Shown: positions 18,850 through 27,356, counted from the first letter of the stretch. The stretch is DNA of 38,923 bases from Pseudoselenomonas ruminantium (GCF_900113715.1 NZ_FOQK01000029.1:1-38923), one strand, 5' to 3'. The notes: generated by a model not told the origin, from the letters alone. Translations and numbers: made by a program.

Positions 18850-19893
18850 ATGAATATAGTTGTAACCGGCGGTGCTGGTTTTATTGGCGCGAATTTCGTT
18901 TATTACATGCTCGAGAAGCATCCGGATGATAGGATCATCTGCTATGATAAGCTGACATATGCCGGCAATATGGCGACGCTGGAAAAAGCCATGACGAAGG
19001 AGAACTTCAAGTTCATCCGTGGTGACATCGCTGACCGTCAGCAGGTCTATAAGATGTTTGAGACGGAGAAGCCCGATGTTATCGTGAATTTTGCCGCTGA
19101 GTCGCATGTTGACCGCTCGATCGAGAATCCGGAGATCTTCCTGCAGACGAATATCATCGGTACGAGTGTCCTGCTCGATGCTTGCCGCAAGTATGGCATC
19201 GACCGTTATCATCAGGTATCGACCGATGAGGTCTATGGCGATCTGCCGCTTGACCGGCCGGATCTGTTCTTTACGGAGACGACGCCGCTCCATACGTCGA
19301 GCCCCTATTCTTCATCGAAGGCTGGTGCTGACCTTCTGGTGCAGGCTTACCATCGCACCTATAAGATTCCGGTTACGATTTCGCGCTGCTCGAACAATTA
19401 TGGCCCGTATCATTTCCCGGAGAAACTCATTCCGCTCATGATCATCAATGCGCTGGCGGGCAAGAAGCTGCCGGTCTATGGCGATGGTCTCAATGTGCGT
19501 GACTGGCTCTTCGTCAAGGACCACTGTGCAGCAATCGACCTCATCCTGCAGAAGGGCAAGGTCGGCGAAGTCTACAATATCGGCGGCCACAATGAGCGGG
19601 CGAATATCGATGTGGTCAAGACGATCCTGCGTGAGCTCGGCAAGGGCGAGGAGAGCATCGAGTTTGTCACGGACCGCAAGGGCCACGACCGCCGTTATGC
19701 CATCGATCCGACCAAGATCCGCGAGCAGCTCGGTTGGGAACCGACGACGCGTTTCGAGGATGGCATCAAGGAAACGGTCCAATGGTATCTGGACAATCGC
19801 GGCTGGTGGGAGAATATCATCAGCGGGGATTATCAGAACTACTACGAGCGCATGTATGGCAGCCGTTCGTCCTTAGAATTCTCGAAAATCTAA
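18850..19893 (+). CDS. rfbB: dTDP-glucose 4,6-dehydratase
   Basis: RfbB (RmlB) converts dTDP-glucose to dTDP-4-keto-6-deoxyglucose with bound NAD. The 347-residue short-chain dehydrogenase-type protein shows GGAGFIGANFV near the N-terminus (NAD binding), AAESHVDRSI, STDEVYGDL and the active-site YSSSKAGAD, plus ISRCSNNYGPYHFPEKLIPL. AAGGGGG before the ATG is a good ribosome site. rmlD, the last rhamnose enzyme, is not in the window; either it lies elsewhere or the keto sugar feeds another dTDP sugar. A GGGG/CCCC hairpin overlapping the tRNA-Ala promoter follows and might also end this transcript. Confidence 0.95.
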   Translation: MNIVVTGGAGFIGANFVYYMLEKHPDDRIICYDKLTYAGNMATLEKAMTKENFKFIRGDIADRQQVYKMFETEKPDVIVNFAAESHVDRSIENPEIFLQTNIIGTSVLLDACRKYGIDRYHQVSTDEVYGDLPLDRPDLFFTETTPLHTSSPYSSSKAGADLLVQAYHRTYKIPVTISRCSNNYGPYHFPEKLIPLMIINALAGKKLPVYGDGLNVRDWLFVKDHCAAIDLILQKGKVGEVYNIGGHNERANIDVVKTILRELGKGEESIEFVTDRKGHDRRYAIDPTKIREQLGWEPTTRFEDGIKETVQWYLDNRGWWENIISGDYQNYYERMYGSRSSLEFSKI

Positions 19894-19910
19894 AAAATAT
19901 GAAAAAGGGG

Positions 19911-19940
19911 TTGACACAAGTGGGTCATCCCCTTTATAAT
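19911..19940 (+). promoter_or_regulatory. Promoter of tRNA-Ala
   Basis: TTGACA (19911-19916), an 18-base spacer and TATAAT (19935-19940). An AAAGGGG/CCCCTTT inverted repeat encloses the -35 and spacer, with the right arm joining the -10 box. The tRNA-Pro promoter has a similar arrangement. Confidence 0.85.
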
Positions 19941-19983
19941 ATTACATGTTGGCGGCACAAAGCCTCTGGCAACTGAATAATGT

Positions 19984-20059
<76 letters not shown>

Positions 20060-20068
20060 TGAAATGAC

Positions 20069-20099
20069 AGAACCTAACGGAAGTTAGGTTCTTTTTTGT
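20069..20099 (+). terminator. Terminator of tRNA-Ala
   Basis: AGAACCTAAC pairs perfectly with GTTAGGTTCT around a GGAA tetraloop, followed by a T-run. It begins ten bases after the tRNA. Confidence 0.92.
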
Positions 20100-20136
20100 T
20101 ATGTGAGGAAAATTTCCGCAAATAGTTTGAAAATTA

Positions 20137-20165
20137 TTGACATTATGATAACTGTGCGCTATAAT
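20137..20165 (+). promoter_or_regulatory. Consensus promoter of orphan RNA
   Basis: TTGACA (20137-20142), a 17-base spacer and TATAAT (20160-20165) match the consensus exactly. No protein start lies downstream before a terminator at 20333-20370, so the promoter serves a non-coding RNA or a long riboswitch-like leader. Confidence 0.85.
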
Positions 20166-20171
20166 ATAGGC

Positions 20172-20370
20172 AAGTCAAAGGAACTGATACTTCTGAAAAG
20201 GTAATAGCTAGCCAACGGAAAATCAGATTCCTGGAGAGGAGAAGGTCTACAAAGGAGGGGAGTCCGATGGGCCCGTAAGAACGCTACCCAAAGGTAAACG
20301 AATGGAGACGACAAAACAGAATATTGACGATTAGCAGCTGGATGGTAGATGAAAAGTCCGGCTGCTTTTG
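20172..20370 (+). ncRNA. Candidate structured ncRNA of about 200 nt
   Basis: The stretch lies between a perfect promoter and a rho-independent terminator and holds no credible reading frame. Visible structure: GGAA-CTGAT near the 5' end pairs with ATCAG-A-TTCC (about 20179-20187 with 20221-20230); TACC-CAAA-GGTA is a small hairpin in the middle; a GTCT/AGAC pairing can enclose the central part. It does not match the conserved cores I know for T-box, SAM, TPP, FMN, cobalamin, purine or c-di-GMP riboswitches, and its ends do not form the long rod of 6S RNA. It is either an independent small RNA or an unrecognised leader element of guaB, whose start is 160 bases past the terminator. Confidence 0.6.
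20333..20370 (+). terminator. Terminator of orphan RNA
   Basis: AGCAGCTGGA (20333-20342) pairs with TCCGGCTGCT (20357-20366), one G-U pair included, followed by TTTG. The loop is 14 bases. The T-run is short, so some read-through towards guaB is possible. Confidence 0.75.
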
Positions 20371-20429
20371 TTATGTTGGGCTGATAAAACACAAAAGTGT
20401 AACATTGTAAAGCGAACTTTAGTTTGAGA

Positions 20430-20458
20430 TTGACATGTATTCGCAAGTATATTAACAT
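20430..20458 (+). promoter_or_regulatory. Promoter of guaB
   Basis: TTGACA (20430-20435), a 17-base spacer and TAACAT (20453-20458), giving a leader of about 70 bases. The element ACAAAAGTGTAACATTGT, resembling the palindrome before ilvN, lies 22 bases upstream. Confidence 0.6.
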
Positions 20459-20532
20459 ATATAACAATATACACAGACACCGTGTACTATTGCGTAGGTA
20501 GTTTCTAAAGTATCAAGAAAGAAGGGGTTACG

Positions 20533-22041
20533 TTGGCATTCTATTTTGAAGAACCATCACACACTTTTGGCGAGTATCTGCTTGTTCCGGGCTATTCCTC
20601 GGACAAATGCATTCCGAACAATGTATCGCTTAAAACTCCGCTGGTGAAGTTCAAGAAGGGTGAGGAGCCGAAAATCTCCATGAACATCCCGATGACTTCG
20701 GCCATCATGCAGGCAGTTTCGAACGACAAGATGGCAATCGCGCTCGCTCAGGAGGGTGGCGTGTCCTTCATCTATGGTTCGCAGACGATTGAGGAAGAGG
20801 CTGCTATGGTCGCTCGCGTCAAGAACTATAAGTCTGGTTTTGTCAGCTCCGATTCCAACATCAAACCGACCACGACCCTTGGTGAGATTCTTGATCTTCT
20901 GCAGAAAACGAGCCATTCGACGATGGCTGTTACCGAAGACGGCACGCCGGATGGCAAGCTCTTGGGCATCGTCACGAGCCGTGACTATCGCGTTTCCCGC
21001 ATGTCGCTGGACACGCAGGCCAAAGAGTTCATGACGCCGTTCGAGAACCTCATCTATGCCAAGGCTGAGGAAGTCACGACGATCAATCAGGCTAACGACA
21101 TGATCTGGGAAAACAAGCTCAACATGCTGCCAATCGTCGACAAGAACCAGCACCTCCGTTACATGGTGTTCCGCAAAGATTATACGGATAACAAGGAGCA
21201 TGAGCTCCAGCTCATCGACAAGAACAAGCGCTATATCGTCGGCGCTGGTATCAACACGCGTGACTACGCCGAGCGTGTTCCGGCCCTCTTGAAGGCTGGT
21301 GCCGATGTCCTCTGCATTGACTCCTCCGAGGGCTTCTCTGAGTGGCAGCGCATCACGCTGAAGTACATCCATGAGAACTTTGGTGAGGATGTCAAGGTCG
21401 GTGCCGGCAACGTTGTCGATGCCGAAGGCTTCCGCTTCCTCGCGGAGGCTGGTGCAGACTTCATCAAGGTCGGTATCGGCGGCGGTTCCATCTGCATCAC
21501 GCGTGAGACGAAAGGCATCGGCCGCGGCCAGGCTACGGCCCTTATCGATGTCTGCGCTGAGCGTGACCGTTACTATGAGGAGACGGGCATCTATATTCCG
21601 GTATGCTCCGATGGTGGTATTGTCCATGATTACCATATGACGCTGGCACTGGCTATGGGCGCAGACTTCCTGATGCTCGGCCGTTACTTCTCCCGTTTCG
21701 ACGAGAGCCCGACGGACAAGGTCAAGGTCAACGGCACGTATTATAAGGAGTACTGGGGCGAGGGTTCCAACCGCGCCCGCAACTGGATGCGCTATGACCT
21801 CGGCGGTGCGCGCAAGCTGTCCTTCGAGGAAGGCGTTGACTCCTATGTCCCGTACGCTGGTCCGCTCAAGGACAATGTGCAGACGACGCTCGCCAAGATC
21901 CGCAGCACCATGTGCAACTGCGGTTCGCTGAGCCTGCCGGAGTTCCGCGACAAGGCAAAACTCACGCTGGTATCGGCTACGAGTATTGTCGAGGGTGGTT
22001 CCCACGACGTCATCCTCAAAGATCGTCTGGGCCGCGACTGA
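20533..22041 (+). CDS. guaB: IMP dehydrogenase, divergent type
   Basis: IMP dehydrogenase makes XMP from IMP with NAD, the committed step to GMP. The 502-residue protein has the TIM-barrel halves split by a CBS-domain pair (about 100-220, with [13 protein letters not shown] and [19 protein letters not shown]). The catalytic loop [20 protein letters not shown] places the active cysteine at C321. Sequence differs from common bacterial forms: [11 protein letters not shown] replaces the usual D-T/S-A-H-G segment, and the flap region contains [12 protein letters not shown]. The start is TTG at 20533 with AAGGGG five bases upstream. It has its own promoter and terminator. I would call it GuaB-type with a divergent flap; another oxidoreductase specificity is less likely. 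Confidence 0.85.
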   Translation: MAFYFEEPSHTFGEYLLVPGYSSDKCIPNNVSLKTPLVKFKKGEEPKISMNIPMTSAIMQAVSNDKMAIALAQEGGVSFIYGSQTIEEEAAMVARVKNYKSGFVSSDSNIKPTTTLGEILDLLQKTSHSTMAVTEDGTPDGKLLGIVTSRDYRVSRMSLDTQAKEFMTPFENLIYAKAEEVTTINQANDMIWENKLNMLPIVDKNQHLRYMVFRKDYTDNKEHELQLIDKNKRYIVGAGINTRDYAERVPALLKAGADVLCIDSSEGFSEWQRITLKYIHENFGEDVKVGAGNVVDAEGFRFLAEAGADFIKVGIGGGSICITRETKGIGRGQATALIDVCAERDRYYEETGIYIPVCSDGGIVHDYHMTLALAMGADFLMLGRYFSRFDESPTDKVKVNGTYYKEYWGEGSNRARNWMRYDLGGARKLSFEEGVDSYVPYAGPLKDNVQTTLAKIRSTMCNCGSLSLPEFRDKAKLTLVSATSIVEGGSHDVILKDRLGRD

Positions 22042-22060
22042 TAAGCGAATAAGAGATCGA

Positions 22061-22096
22061 AGCCATTCCCGTTTTGCGGGGGTGGCTTTTTCTTTT
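22061..22096 (+). terminator. Terminator of guaB
   Basis: AGCCATTCCCG pairs with CGGGGGTGGCT (two G-U pairs) around a short loop, followed by a T-rich run. Confidence 0.85.
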
Positions 22097-22121
22097 CAGT
22101 GGAATTTCAAGATAATAAGCG

Positions 22122-22127
22122 TATAAT
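22122..22127 (+). promoter_or_regulatory. -10 box for two-component operon
   Basis: TATAAT lies 34 bases before the response regulator start. The -35 hexamer is poor, which would fit activation by the regulator itself, but no clear direct repeat for an OmpR-type protein is visible. Confidence 0.5.
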
Positions 22128-22160
22128 AATAACAGATAGAAACTTTTAGGAGGCGTTACG

Positions 22161-22838
22161 ATGCGCGTACTTTTAGCAGAGGATGACAAACGGCTGGGCA
22201 AGCTGACGAAATATATGCTGGAGCAGAATGATATCCAGGTCGAGTGGGTGACCAATGGCAGCGATATCTATGAATATGCCATGTATACGGACTATGACAT
22301 TTTGGTGCTGGATTGGATGATGCCGGGCGAAACGGGCGTGGATGCCTGCAGCCGCTTGCGCCGCGAGGGCTATGAGAAAGCTATTCTGATGCTGACGGCG
22401 CGCGATTCGGTCGAGGATCGGGTGACGGGGCTGGATGCCGGGGCGGATGATTATCTCGTGAAGCCGTTCGAGTTTGCGGAGCTTCTGGCCCGCCTGCGCG
22501 CGTTGGGGCGCCGCAGCACGCAGAAGATCCAGCAGGATGTCGTCGAGGTCGGCGATTTCACGTTGAACCGCACGGCGAAGGTCCTCAAGAAAAAGGACGA
22601 TGTCATCCAGCTGTCACCGCGTGAGTTCCAGATCTTCGATCTGCTGGCGCAGAATATCGGCATCGTCGTGCCGCGTGACATCATCCTCGACCGCATCTGG
22701 GGTCTGGAGTCGGATGTCAGCTCGAACAACATCGATTCGTATATGAAGATTTTGCGCAAGAAGCTCGATCTGGGCGACGGTGATACGATCATCAAGACCG
22801 TCCGCGGGGTCGGCTATAAGCTGGAGGCCCATAAATAA
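22161..22838 (+). CDS. OmpR/PhoB-family response regulator
   Basis: A 225-residue DNA-binding response regulator. The receiver domain (1-115) has acidic residues E7-D8-D9, phospho-acceptor D51 in LVLDWMMPG, T79 and K101. A winged-helix domain (about 130-222) ends VRGVGYKLE, typical of the OmpR/PhoB family. AGGAGG (22148-22153) gives a clear ATG at 22161. The last base of the stop codon is shared with the ATG of the downstream histidine kinase, so the pair is translationally coupled. The target genes are not known; the neighbours do not point to a specific signal. Confidence 0.95.
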   Translation: MRVLLAEDDKRLGKLTKYMLEQNDIQVEWVTNGSDIYEYAMYTDYDILVLDWMMPGETGVDACSRLRREGYEKAILMLTARDSVEDRVTGLDAGADDYLVKPFEFAELLARLRALGRRSTQKIQQDVVEVGDFTLNRTAKVLKKKDDVIQLSPREFQIFDLLAQNIGIVVPRDIILDRIWGLESDVSSNNIDSYMKILRKKLDLGDGDTIIKTVRGVGYKLEAHK

Positions 22839-24169
22839 TGGCAGAGAACCTTTTCGGGCAAAGCCGCCGCAAGCTGACGATGCTTTATTCGCTGGTCATG
22901 ATCATCTTCTTGGCGGTGCTGATCTTTGCGATGCATCAGTCGATGGAGTGGTCCATCCGCTCTGAGCAGGCGCGGGAGCTCTGGGATACCGCAGACAACG
23001 TGTCCGAGGCACAGCGCTATCTGAACCAGCATCCGGAGCTGGTCATCGATGATACGGTGGCCTATAAGAGCACGAATGACCGCTTGTTCTTCTATGTCTT
23101 CGACAGCGATGGCCGGCTGCTGAATTTTGCCCGGGCTTCGTTCCGCATCGAGCCTTTCATTCTCGATGTCATGAACCAGTGGAATGGGGCGGAGGGCGAA
23201 GTCACTGTCGTGACCAAGCCGCGGGAGAACGGTCATAAGACCAAGATCATGATGACGATGCAGAAGATCCGCGAGCCGGGCATGGCACCGCAGGTGGTCT
23301 ATGTCGGCAAGGATGTCACGGCGCTCTACAATGGTATGGAGAAGGCCACGTCCATCATGGCAGCTTTAGGCCTGCTGGCCCTTATCATCGCCACCATTGT
23401 CGGTCACCTGCTTTCGGGCAAGGCCATGGTACCGCTCAAGTCGGCCTATGAGAAGCAGCGACAGTTCGCAGCGGATGCCAGCCATGAGCTGCGAACGCCG
23501 CTGGCCGTCGTCATGGCTTCAGCCGATCTCCTGCAGAATGATCCGTCCATCAAGTCGCCGTTCCTCAAGCAGGTCATCGAAGATGTGCGTGACGAAGTCA
23601 AGAAGATGACGAAGCTCGTCAGCGACTTGCTGGTGGTCGCGCGCAGTGACAACAAGGCACTGAAGCTCAAGCCGTCGAAATTCGATCTCGGTGCCGTAGC
23701 AGCGCAGACGGCGCGCCTCATGCAGCCGCTGGCAGAGCAGAAAAAAATCACGCTGGTGGCCGACTGCCTGCCTAAGGCGATCATCCATGCCGATGAGCAG
23801 AAGATCCGCCAGCTCGTGCTGATCCTCGTGGACAATGCGGTCAAGTATACCCCCGAGGGCGGTAAGGTGACGGTGGAGTTCCGCAAGGCGGAGAAGGGCA
23901 AGGTCTGCCTGGCGGTATCGGATACAGGTATCGGCATCTCGCCGGAGGATCAGGAGAAAGTCTTTGACCGGTTCTACCGCGTCGATAAGGCCCGCTCGCG
24001 TGAGATGGGCGGCAATGGCCTGGGGCTGGCCATCGCACAGGAAATCGTCGAGCTGCACAAGGGCACGATCCAGATCGAAAGTGAGCTTGGCAAGGGGACG
24101 ACCTTCCTGGTCACGCTCAAGATGAAGACAAAGGCTGTCGGCAAGAGCACACCGGTACCGACTGCATAA
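22838..24169 (+). CDS. Membrane sensor histidine kinase
   Basis: A 443-residue kinase. TM1 is about residues 14-32 and TM2 about 171-192, bounding a roughly 135-residue extracytoplasmic sensor region without a recognised domain. The HisKA helix carries the phospho-acceptor H216 in ASHELRTPLAVV. The ATPase domain has LILVDNAVKYTPEGG (N box), SDTGIGIS (G1) and GGNGLGLAI (G2). No separate HAMP domain is obvious between TM2 and HisKA, where the linker is only about 15 residues. It should phosphorylate the preceding regulator. Signal unknown. Confidence 0.94.
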   Translation: MAENLFGQSRRKLTMLYSLVMIIFLAVLIFAMHQSMEWSIRSEQARELWDTADNVSEAQRYLNQHPELVIDDTVAYKSTNDRLFFYVFDSDGRLLNFARASFRIEPFILDVMNQWNGAEGEVTVVTKPRENGHKTKIMMTMQKIREPGMAPQVVYVGKDVTALYNGMEKATSIMAALGLLALIIATIVGHLLSGKAMVPLKSAYEKQRQFAADASHELRTPLAVVMASADLLQNDPSIKSPFLKQVIEDVRDEVKKMTKLVSDLLVVARSDNKALKLKPSKFDLGAVAAQTARLMQPLAEQKKITLVADCLPKAIIHADEQKIRQLVLILVDNAVKYTPEGGKVTVEFRKAEKGKVCLAVSDTGIGISPEDQEKVFDRFYRVDKARSREMGGNGLGLAIAQEIVELHKGTIQIESELGKGTTFLVTLKMKTKAVGKSTPVPTA

Positions 24170-24207
24170 GAAAAAATTGTAAAGTTGATATTTTTAGCAG
24201 GAGATAT

Positions 24208-24270
24208 ATGAGCAAGGGGCGAATACTTCCTATATATGAGCAAGTTTTCATCACGGAGGTGTTTTCATGA
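24208..24270 (+). CDS. Possible 20-residue leader ORF
   Basis: ATG at 24208 follows AGGAG and opens a 20-codon frame (MSKGRILPIYEQVFITEVFS) whose TGA overlaps the ATG of the next gene as ATGA. The overlap and the ribosome site suggest a coupled leader peptide. A 13-base direct repeat, ATATATGAGCAAG, lies around and inside it (about 24204-24216 and 24232-24244). It may be fortuitous. Confidence 0.4.
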   Translation: MSKGRILPIYEQVFITEVFS

Positions 24271-24707
24271 AACATGCAAGTTTTGATGAACGCCTTGATG
24301 GAATCCTTGTCCGGGCAGCCATCCGCCTTCAAGAAAGGATGCGGCTGGCCTATTTCCGGGGAAACCTGACATCTTATCTGAACCGCATTGGTTTGGGCAA
24401 GTTCATGGATGCTTCTACGTTGGAGCGTGGGAGCCTTCTCGAACTGCAAGACCAAGCGGCTGTGCAGCTCGCCGGTCAGATACGCAAAGCTCGTGCGAAG
24501 GGCTATCTGAAGGACCTGCTGGAAAAGCTCAATATGCTGGAGCTCCTCCACGACGATAAGCATATTCGCACGGTTTCTCTCGGCCAGGAACGAAAGCAGG
24601 AGCAGAAAAAGGCCTGCCTGAAAATGGTAGAGGGCGAAAACAAGCGCTCGGCCATGACGGAGGACGAGAAGAGGGAACTCCTAAAGAACTTCAAGGTAAT
24701 CAAGTGA
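24267..24707 (+). CDS. Conserved-looking protein of unknown function
   Basis: A 146-residue soluble protein that I do not recognise. It is charged and helical throughout: an N-terminal part rich in Arg and Leu (DERLDGILVRAAIRLQERM), a central helical pair, and a Lys/Glu-rich C-terminus. No membrane segment, cysteine motif or catalytic motif is visible. GGAGGTG before the ATG at 24267 is a strong ribosome site, and codon use resembles the neighbours, so it is probably real. It lies after the histidine kinase with a gap of about 100 bases and ends at a bidirectional terminator. Confidence 0.7.
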   Translation: MKHASFDERLDGILVRAAIRLQERMRLAYFRGNLTSYLNRIGLGKFMDASTLERGSLLELQDQAAVQLAGQIRKARAKGYLKDLLEKLNMLELLHDDKHIRTVSLGQERKQEQKKACLKMVEGENKRSAMTEDEKRELLKNFKVIK

Positions 24708-24718
24708 TGCAGGGCATG

Positions 24719-24755
24719 AAAAAGCCGCGCCGTATTCGTACGGACGCGGCTTTTT
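24719..24755. terminator. Bidirectional terminator
   Basis: AAAAAGCCGCG pairs with CGCGGCTTTTT around a 15-base loop. A- and T-runs at both ends serve the unknown gene on the plus strand and the flavodiiron gene on the minus strand. Confidence 0.9.
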
Positions 24756-24766
24756 CGTATATCTGC

Positions 24767-25927
24767 TCATAGAGCCTGGATGCTCTGCGTGATGGCTTGG
24801 AGCTGCTCGGCAGTCGGGACATTGGCGATGCGGATCTTGTCGAGGATGATCTCGATGCCGGCGGCTTTGAGTTCTTCCTCGACCTGCATGATGCTCTGCC
24901 CGCCCCAGCCGTAGGAGCCGAAGGCGAATCCCTGATGACGCTTCGGGGAAAGTCCCTTGAGATAGCAGAGGAAGCTGGCAATCGTCGGCAACATCTGATT
25001 GTTGATGGTCGGTGAGCCGACGGCAAGGTATTTGGCCGTCATGATATCGGTCATGATATCGGAGAGGTGATTCTCCTTGATGTCGTAGTAGGCGCAGGGG
25101 ATGCCGCGCTGCTCGAAGGCCTCGGCAATCGTGCGGGCGATGGTCTCCGTCGAGTGCCACATGCTGTCGAAGACGACGACGGCGCGCTCCTCGACGGCAC
25201 AAGCGGCCCATTTCTGATAGCAGGCGAGGATATCGTCGATGTGGGAGCGCCAGATGATGCCGTGCCCTGTGGCGATCATGTTGATCTTGAGCCCGTTGAG
25301 TGCTTGGAAGGCTGCTTGAGCCTGGCGGCCGTAGAGCATCAGGATGTTGGCGTAGTATTTCTTGGCTTCCCAGAGCACGGTCGGCAGATCGTTTTCGTCG
25401 TCGAAGCGCTGGGAGGAGGCGAGGTGCTCGCCAAAGGCATCGTTGGAGAACAGGATCTTCTCCTCGGGGCAGTAGGTGACCATGCTGTCCGGCCAATGAA
25501 GCATCGGTGTCGGAACGAACTGCAAGGTGCGGCTGCCGATATTGATGGTATCGTTGGCGTTGACGCCCTCATAGGGGAGATCGCCATAGCGGGCGGTGAG
25601 TCCCTTCAGCCCATTGGGCAGGCTCGTGATGATCTTGGCGTTGGGACAATGCTCCATCATGAACGGGATGGCCCCGGAGTGATCGGGCTCGACATGGCTG
25701 GAGATGATGTAGTCGATCCGGGCGGGATCGATGACGGAGGAGATACGCGCGAGCAGCTCGGCGGCAAAGGTTTCTTTGACCGTATCGATGAGCGTGATCT
25801 TCTCGTCGAGGATCAGATATGCGTTATAGGTGGTGCCGCGTCCCGTCTGGTAGCCATGGAAACTGCGCATGGACCAGTCGATGGCGCCGACCCAGTAGAT
25901 GTCTTTACGGATTTCAACTGCTTGCAT
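24767..25927 (-). CDS. fprA: Flavodiiron protein (FprA-type O2/NO reductase)
   Basis: A 386-residue flavodiiron protein that reduces oxygen to water, or nitric oxide, protecting anaerobes. The N-terminal metallo-beta-lactamase-like domain has the diiron ligands H78-x-E80-x-D82-H83, H144, D163 and H222. The C-terminal flavodoxin domain (about 249-386) begins VVVFDSMWHSTETIARTI, the FMN-binding loop. The start at 25927 gives MQAVEIRKDIYWVGAIDWS, the family N-terminus, with GAGG eight bases upstream; a longer in-frame extension has no ribosome site. A promoter (CTGTCA-18-TATAAA) lies upstream on the minus strand. Electrons would come from rubredoxin or a partner encoded elsewhere. Confidence 0.93.
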   Translation of the reverse strand: MQAVEIRKDIYWVGAIDWSMRSFHGYQTGRGTTYNAYLILDEKITLIDTVKETFAAELLARISSVIDPARIDYIISSHVEPDHSGAIPFMMEHCPNAKIITSLPNGLKGLTARYGDLPYEGVNANDTINIGSRTLQFVPTPMLHWPDSMVTYCPEEKILFSNDAFGEHLASSQRFDDENDLPTVLWEAKKYYANILMLYGRQAQAAFQALNGLKINMIATGHGIIWRSHIDDILACYQKWAACAVEERAVVVFDSMWHSTETIARTIAEAFEQRGIPCAYYDIKENHLSDIMTDIMTAKYLAVGSPTINNQMLPTIASFLCYLKGLSPKRHQGFAFGSYGWGGQSIMQVEEELKAAGIEIILDKIRIANVPTAEQLQAITQSIQAL

Positions 25928-25954
25928 GACGTAGGCCTCGCTTTCAAGTCGTAT

Positions 25955-25984
25955 TTTATAGGAAAGTATTCTGCAATATGACAG
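25955..25984 (-). promoter_or_regulatory. Promoter of flavodiiron gene
   Basis: On the minus strand CTGTCA (25984-25979), an 18-base spacer and TATAAA (25960-25955). The leader is short, with the start codon about 25 bases from the -10 box. Confidence 0.5.
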
Positions 25985-26002
25985 GGATTCCCTGCCGGCA
26001 GG
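25982..26002. promoter_or_regulatory. Interlocked palindromes between divergent promoters
   Basis: CAGGG-ATT-CCCTG (25982-25994) runs into the perfect palindrome CCTGCCGGCAGG (25991-26002). They lie between the fprA promoter and the -10-like TACAAT (26038-26043) of the efflux operon, so they could bind a regulator of either or both units. Confidence 0.45.
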
Positions 26003-26097
26003 CAAAAATAACCTTCCCTTTTTATCTTGGGAGGTGCTACAATATGAGCAATAAAGCGATAAACGATAGACAGAGAATCTGAATGGAGAGCAATCAT

Positions 26098-27354
26098 ATG
26101 CGTCATAATTTCCGTTACAATTTCCAACAGCTGAGCCGCAGGCAGCAGCTGGCTGCCATGCTGGCGGTGCTGGTGTTTCTGGCTGCGGCCTTGTATTTCT
26201 ATTTCGGCAATGCGCGCAACACGGAGAAGAAAGTGCGCCATGGTAATCCGCTGGTCAAGGTGGAGCAAGTCACACGCCGGGATATGATGCGCCATATCGT
26301 CCTGTCTGGGCAGACGGTTGCTGATGCGAATGTCGCGTTAGCGCCGAAGTATACCGGCCGTGTGGCGGAAGTCTGCGTAAATCTTGGCGATGAAGTCAAG
26401 GCGGGGCAGGTGCTCATGGTGCAGGATACGGGCGATCTCGATATATCCATCAACCAGAATGCGGCAGCGGCGCGGGCGGCGGCTGCCGATGCCCGCGAGG
26501 CTGCGGTGACTTACGATGCGAACTACATCAAGGCCAAGAATGCCTATGAGCTCGAAAAGGGCAAATACGAGCGCAACCGCTATCTCTTCTCGATTGGTGC
26601 GATCTCGCAGAATACGCTCGATTCGATTGAGCAGGAATATATGGCCAGCAAGGCCGCTTTTGAGGTGCTGGCCAATCAGGTCGAGGGCGGCGATGCAGCC
26701 AGCGTCCAGTCCAAGCAGTATACGGCCGAGAAGCAGCGCTATGCGACCGATGCGCTGCGCCGCCAGCGCGAAGATATGCTCCTGCGGGCACCCCGCGATG
26801 GCGTCATCGGCTATCGCAATGTCGAGGCTGGCGCCATCGTGACGGCGGGCACCAAGGTGCTCTCGCTGGTCGACAACAGCCATCTGAATGTCGACTGCGC
26901 TTTGTCGGAAAGCGATGCGGCGATACTGAAGCCCGGCATGGAGGTCAAGGTGACCATCGATGCCTTGGGGGCAGATTATGCAGGCCGCATCGTCTATGTG
27001 AGCCCGGCGATGGATGAGAGTGCCAAGACCTATCAGGTGCGCATCGAGCTCGACACGGCGAGTGACGAAATCAAGGCGGGCTTGTTTGCCCATACGGCCG
27101 TCGATATCCTGCAGCGGCGGGATACGCTGTTCGTGCCCAAGGGGGCAGTGCTCTCGCGCAACGGCCGCCAGACGCTGTTCGTGCTCAGGGATGATGGCAC
27201 GGTCGAGGAGCGCGAGGTGAAGATCGGCCTGATGAATGACGAGACTGAGGAGATCCTCGACGGCCTGGCCGATGGCGATGTCGTGGTGGTATCCAATCAG
27301 GATAAATTGCAGACCGGCATCAAGGTGGATGTGGACAATAACGTGGAGGGATGA
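26098..27354 (+). CDS. RND efflux periplasmic adaptor (membrane fusion protein)
   Basis: The adaptor links an inner-membrane RND pump to an outer-membrane channel. The 418-residue protein has an N-terminal membrane anchor (about 17-40), a lipoyl-like half PKYTGRVAEVCVNLGDEV, a coiled-coil hairpin (about 110-230), the second lipoyl half LRAPRDGVIGYRNVEAGAIV, and beta-barrel and membrane-proximal domains. The ATG at 26098 is preferred because GGAGAG lies seven bases upstream; an ATG at 26083 would add five residues. The stop overlaps the region before the pump gene, so the two are coupled. Substrate is unknown. Confidence 0.92.
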   Translation: MRHNFRYNFQQLSRRQQLAAMLAVLVFLAAALYFYFGNARNTEKKVRHGNPLVKVEQVTRRDMMRHIVLSGQTVADANVALAPKYTGRVAEVCVNLGDEVKAGQVLMVQDTGDLDISINQNAAAARAAAADAREAAVTYDANYIKAKNAYELEKGKYERNRYLFSIGAISQNTLDSIEQEYMASKAAFEVLANQVEGGDAASVQSKQYTAEKQRYATDALRRQREDMLLRAPRDGVIGYRNVEAGAIVTAGTKVLSLVDNSHLNVDCALSESDAAILKPGMEVKVTIDALGADYAGRIVYVSPAMDESAKTYQVRIELDTASDEIKAGLFAHTAVDILQRRDTLFVPKGAVLSRNGRQTLFVLRDDGTVEEREVKIGLMNDETEEILDGLADGDVVVVSNQDKLQTGIKVDVDNNVEG

Positions 27355-27356
27355 CA

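Noticed and set aside
20252-20365. Resemblance of the orphan RNA to RNase P RNA (GAGGGGAGTCC, ACAGAA, TAGATGAA)
   Set aside because: The blocks occur in the wrong order and the transcript is about half the length of bacterial RNase P RNA.
20172-20370. Orphan RNA as 6S RNA
   Set aside because: Length fits, but the 5' and 3' ends do not pair into the long rod with a central bubble required for 6S RNA.
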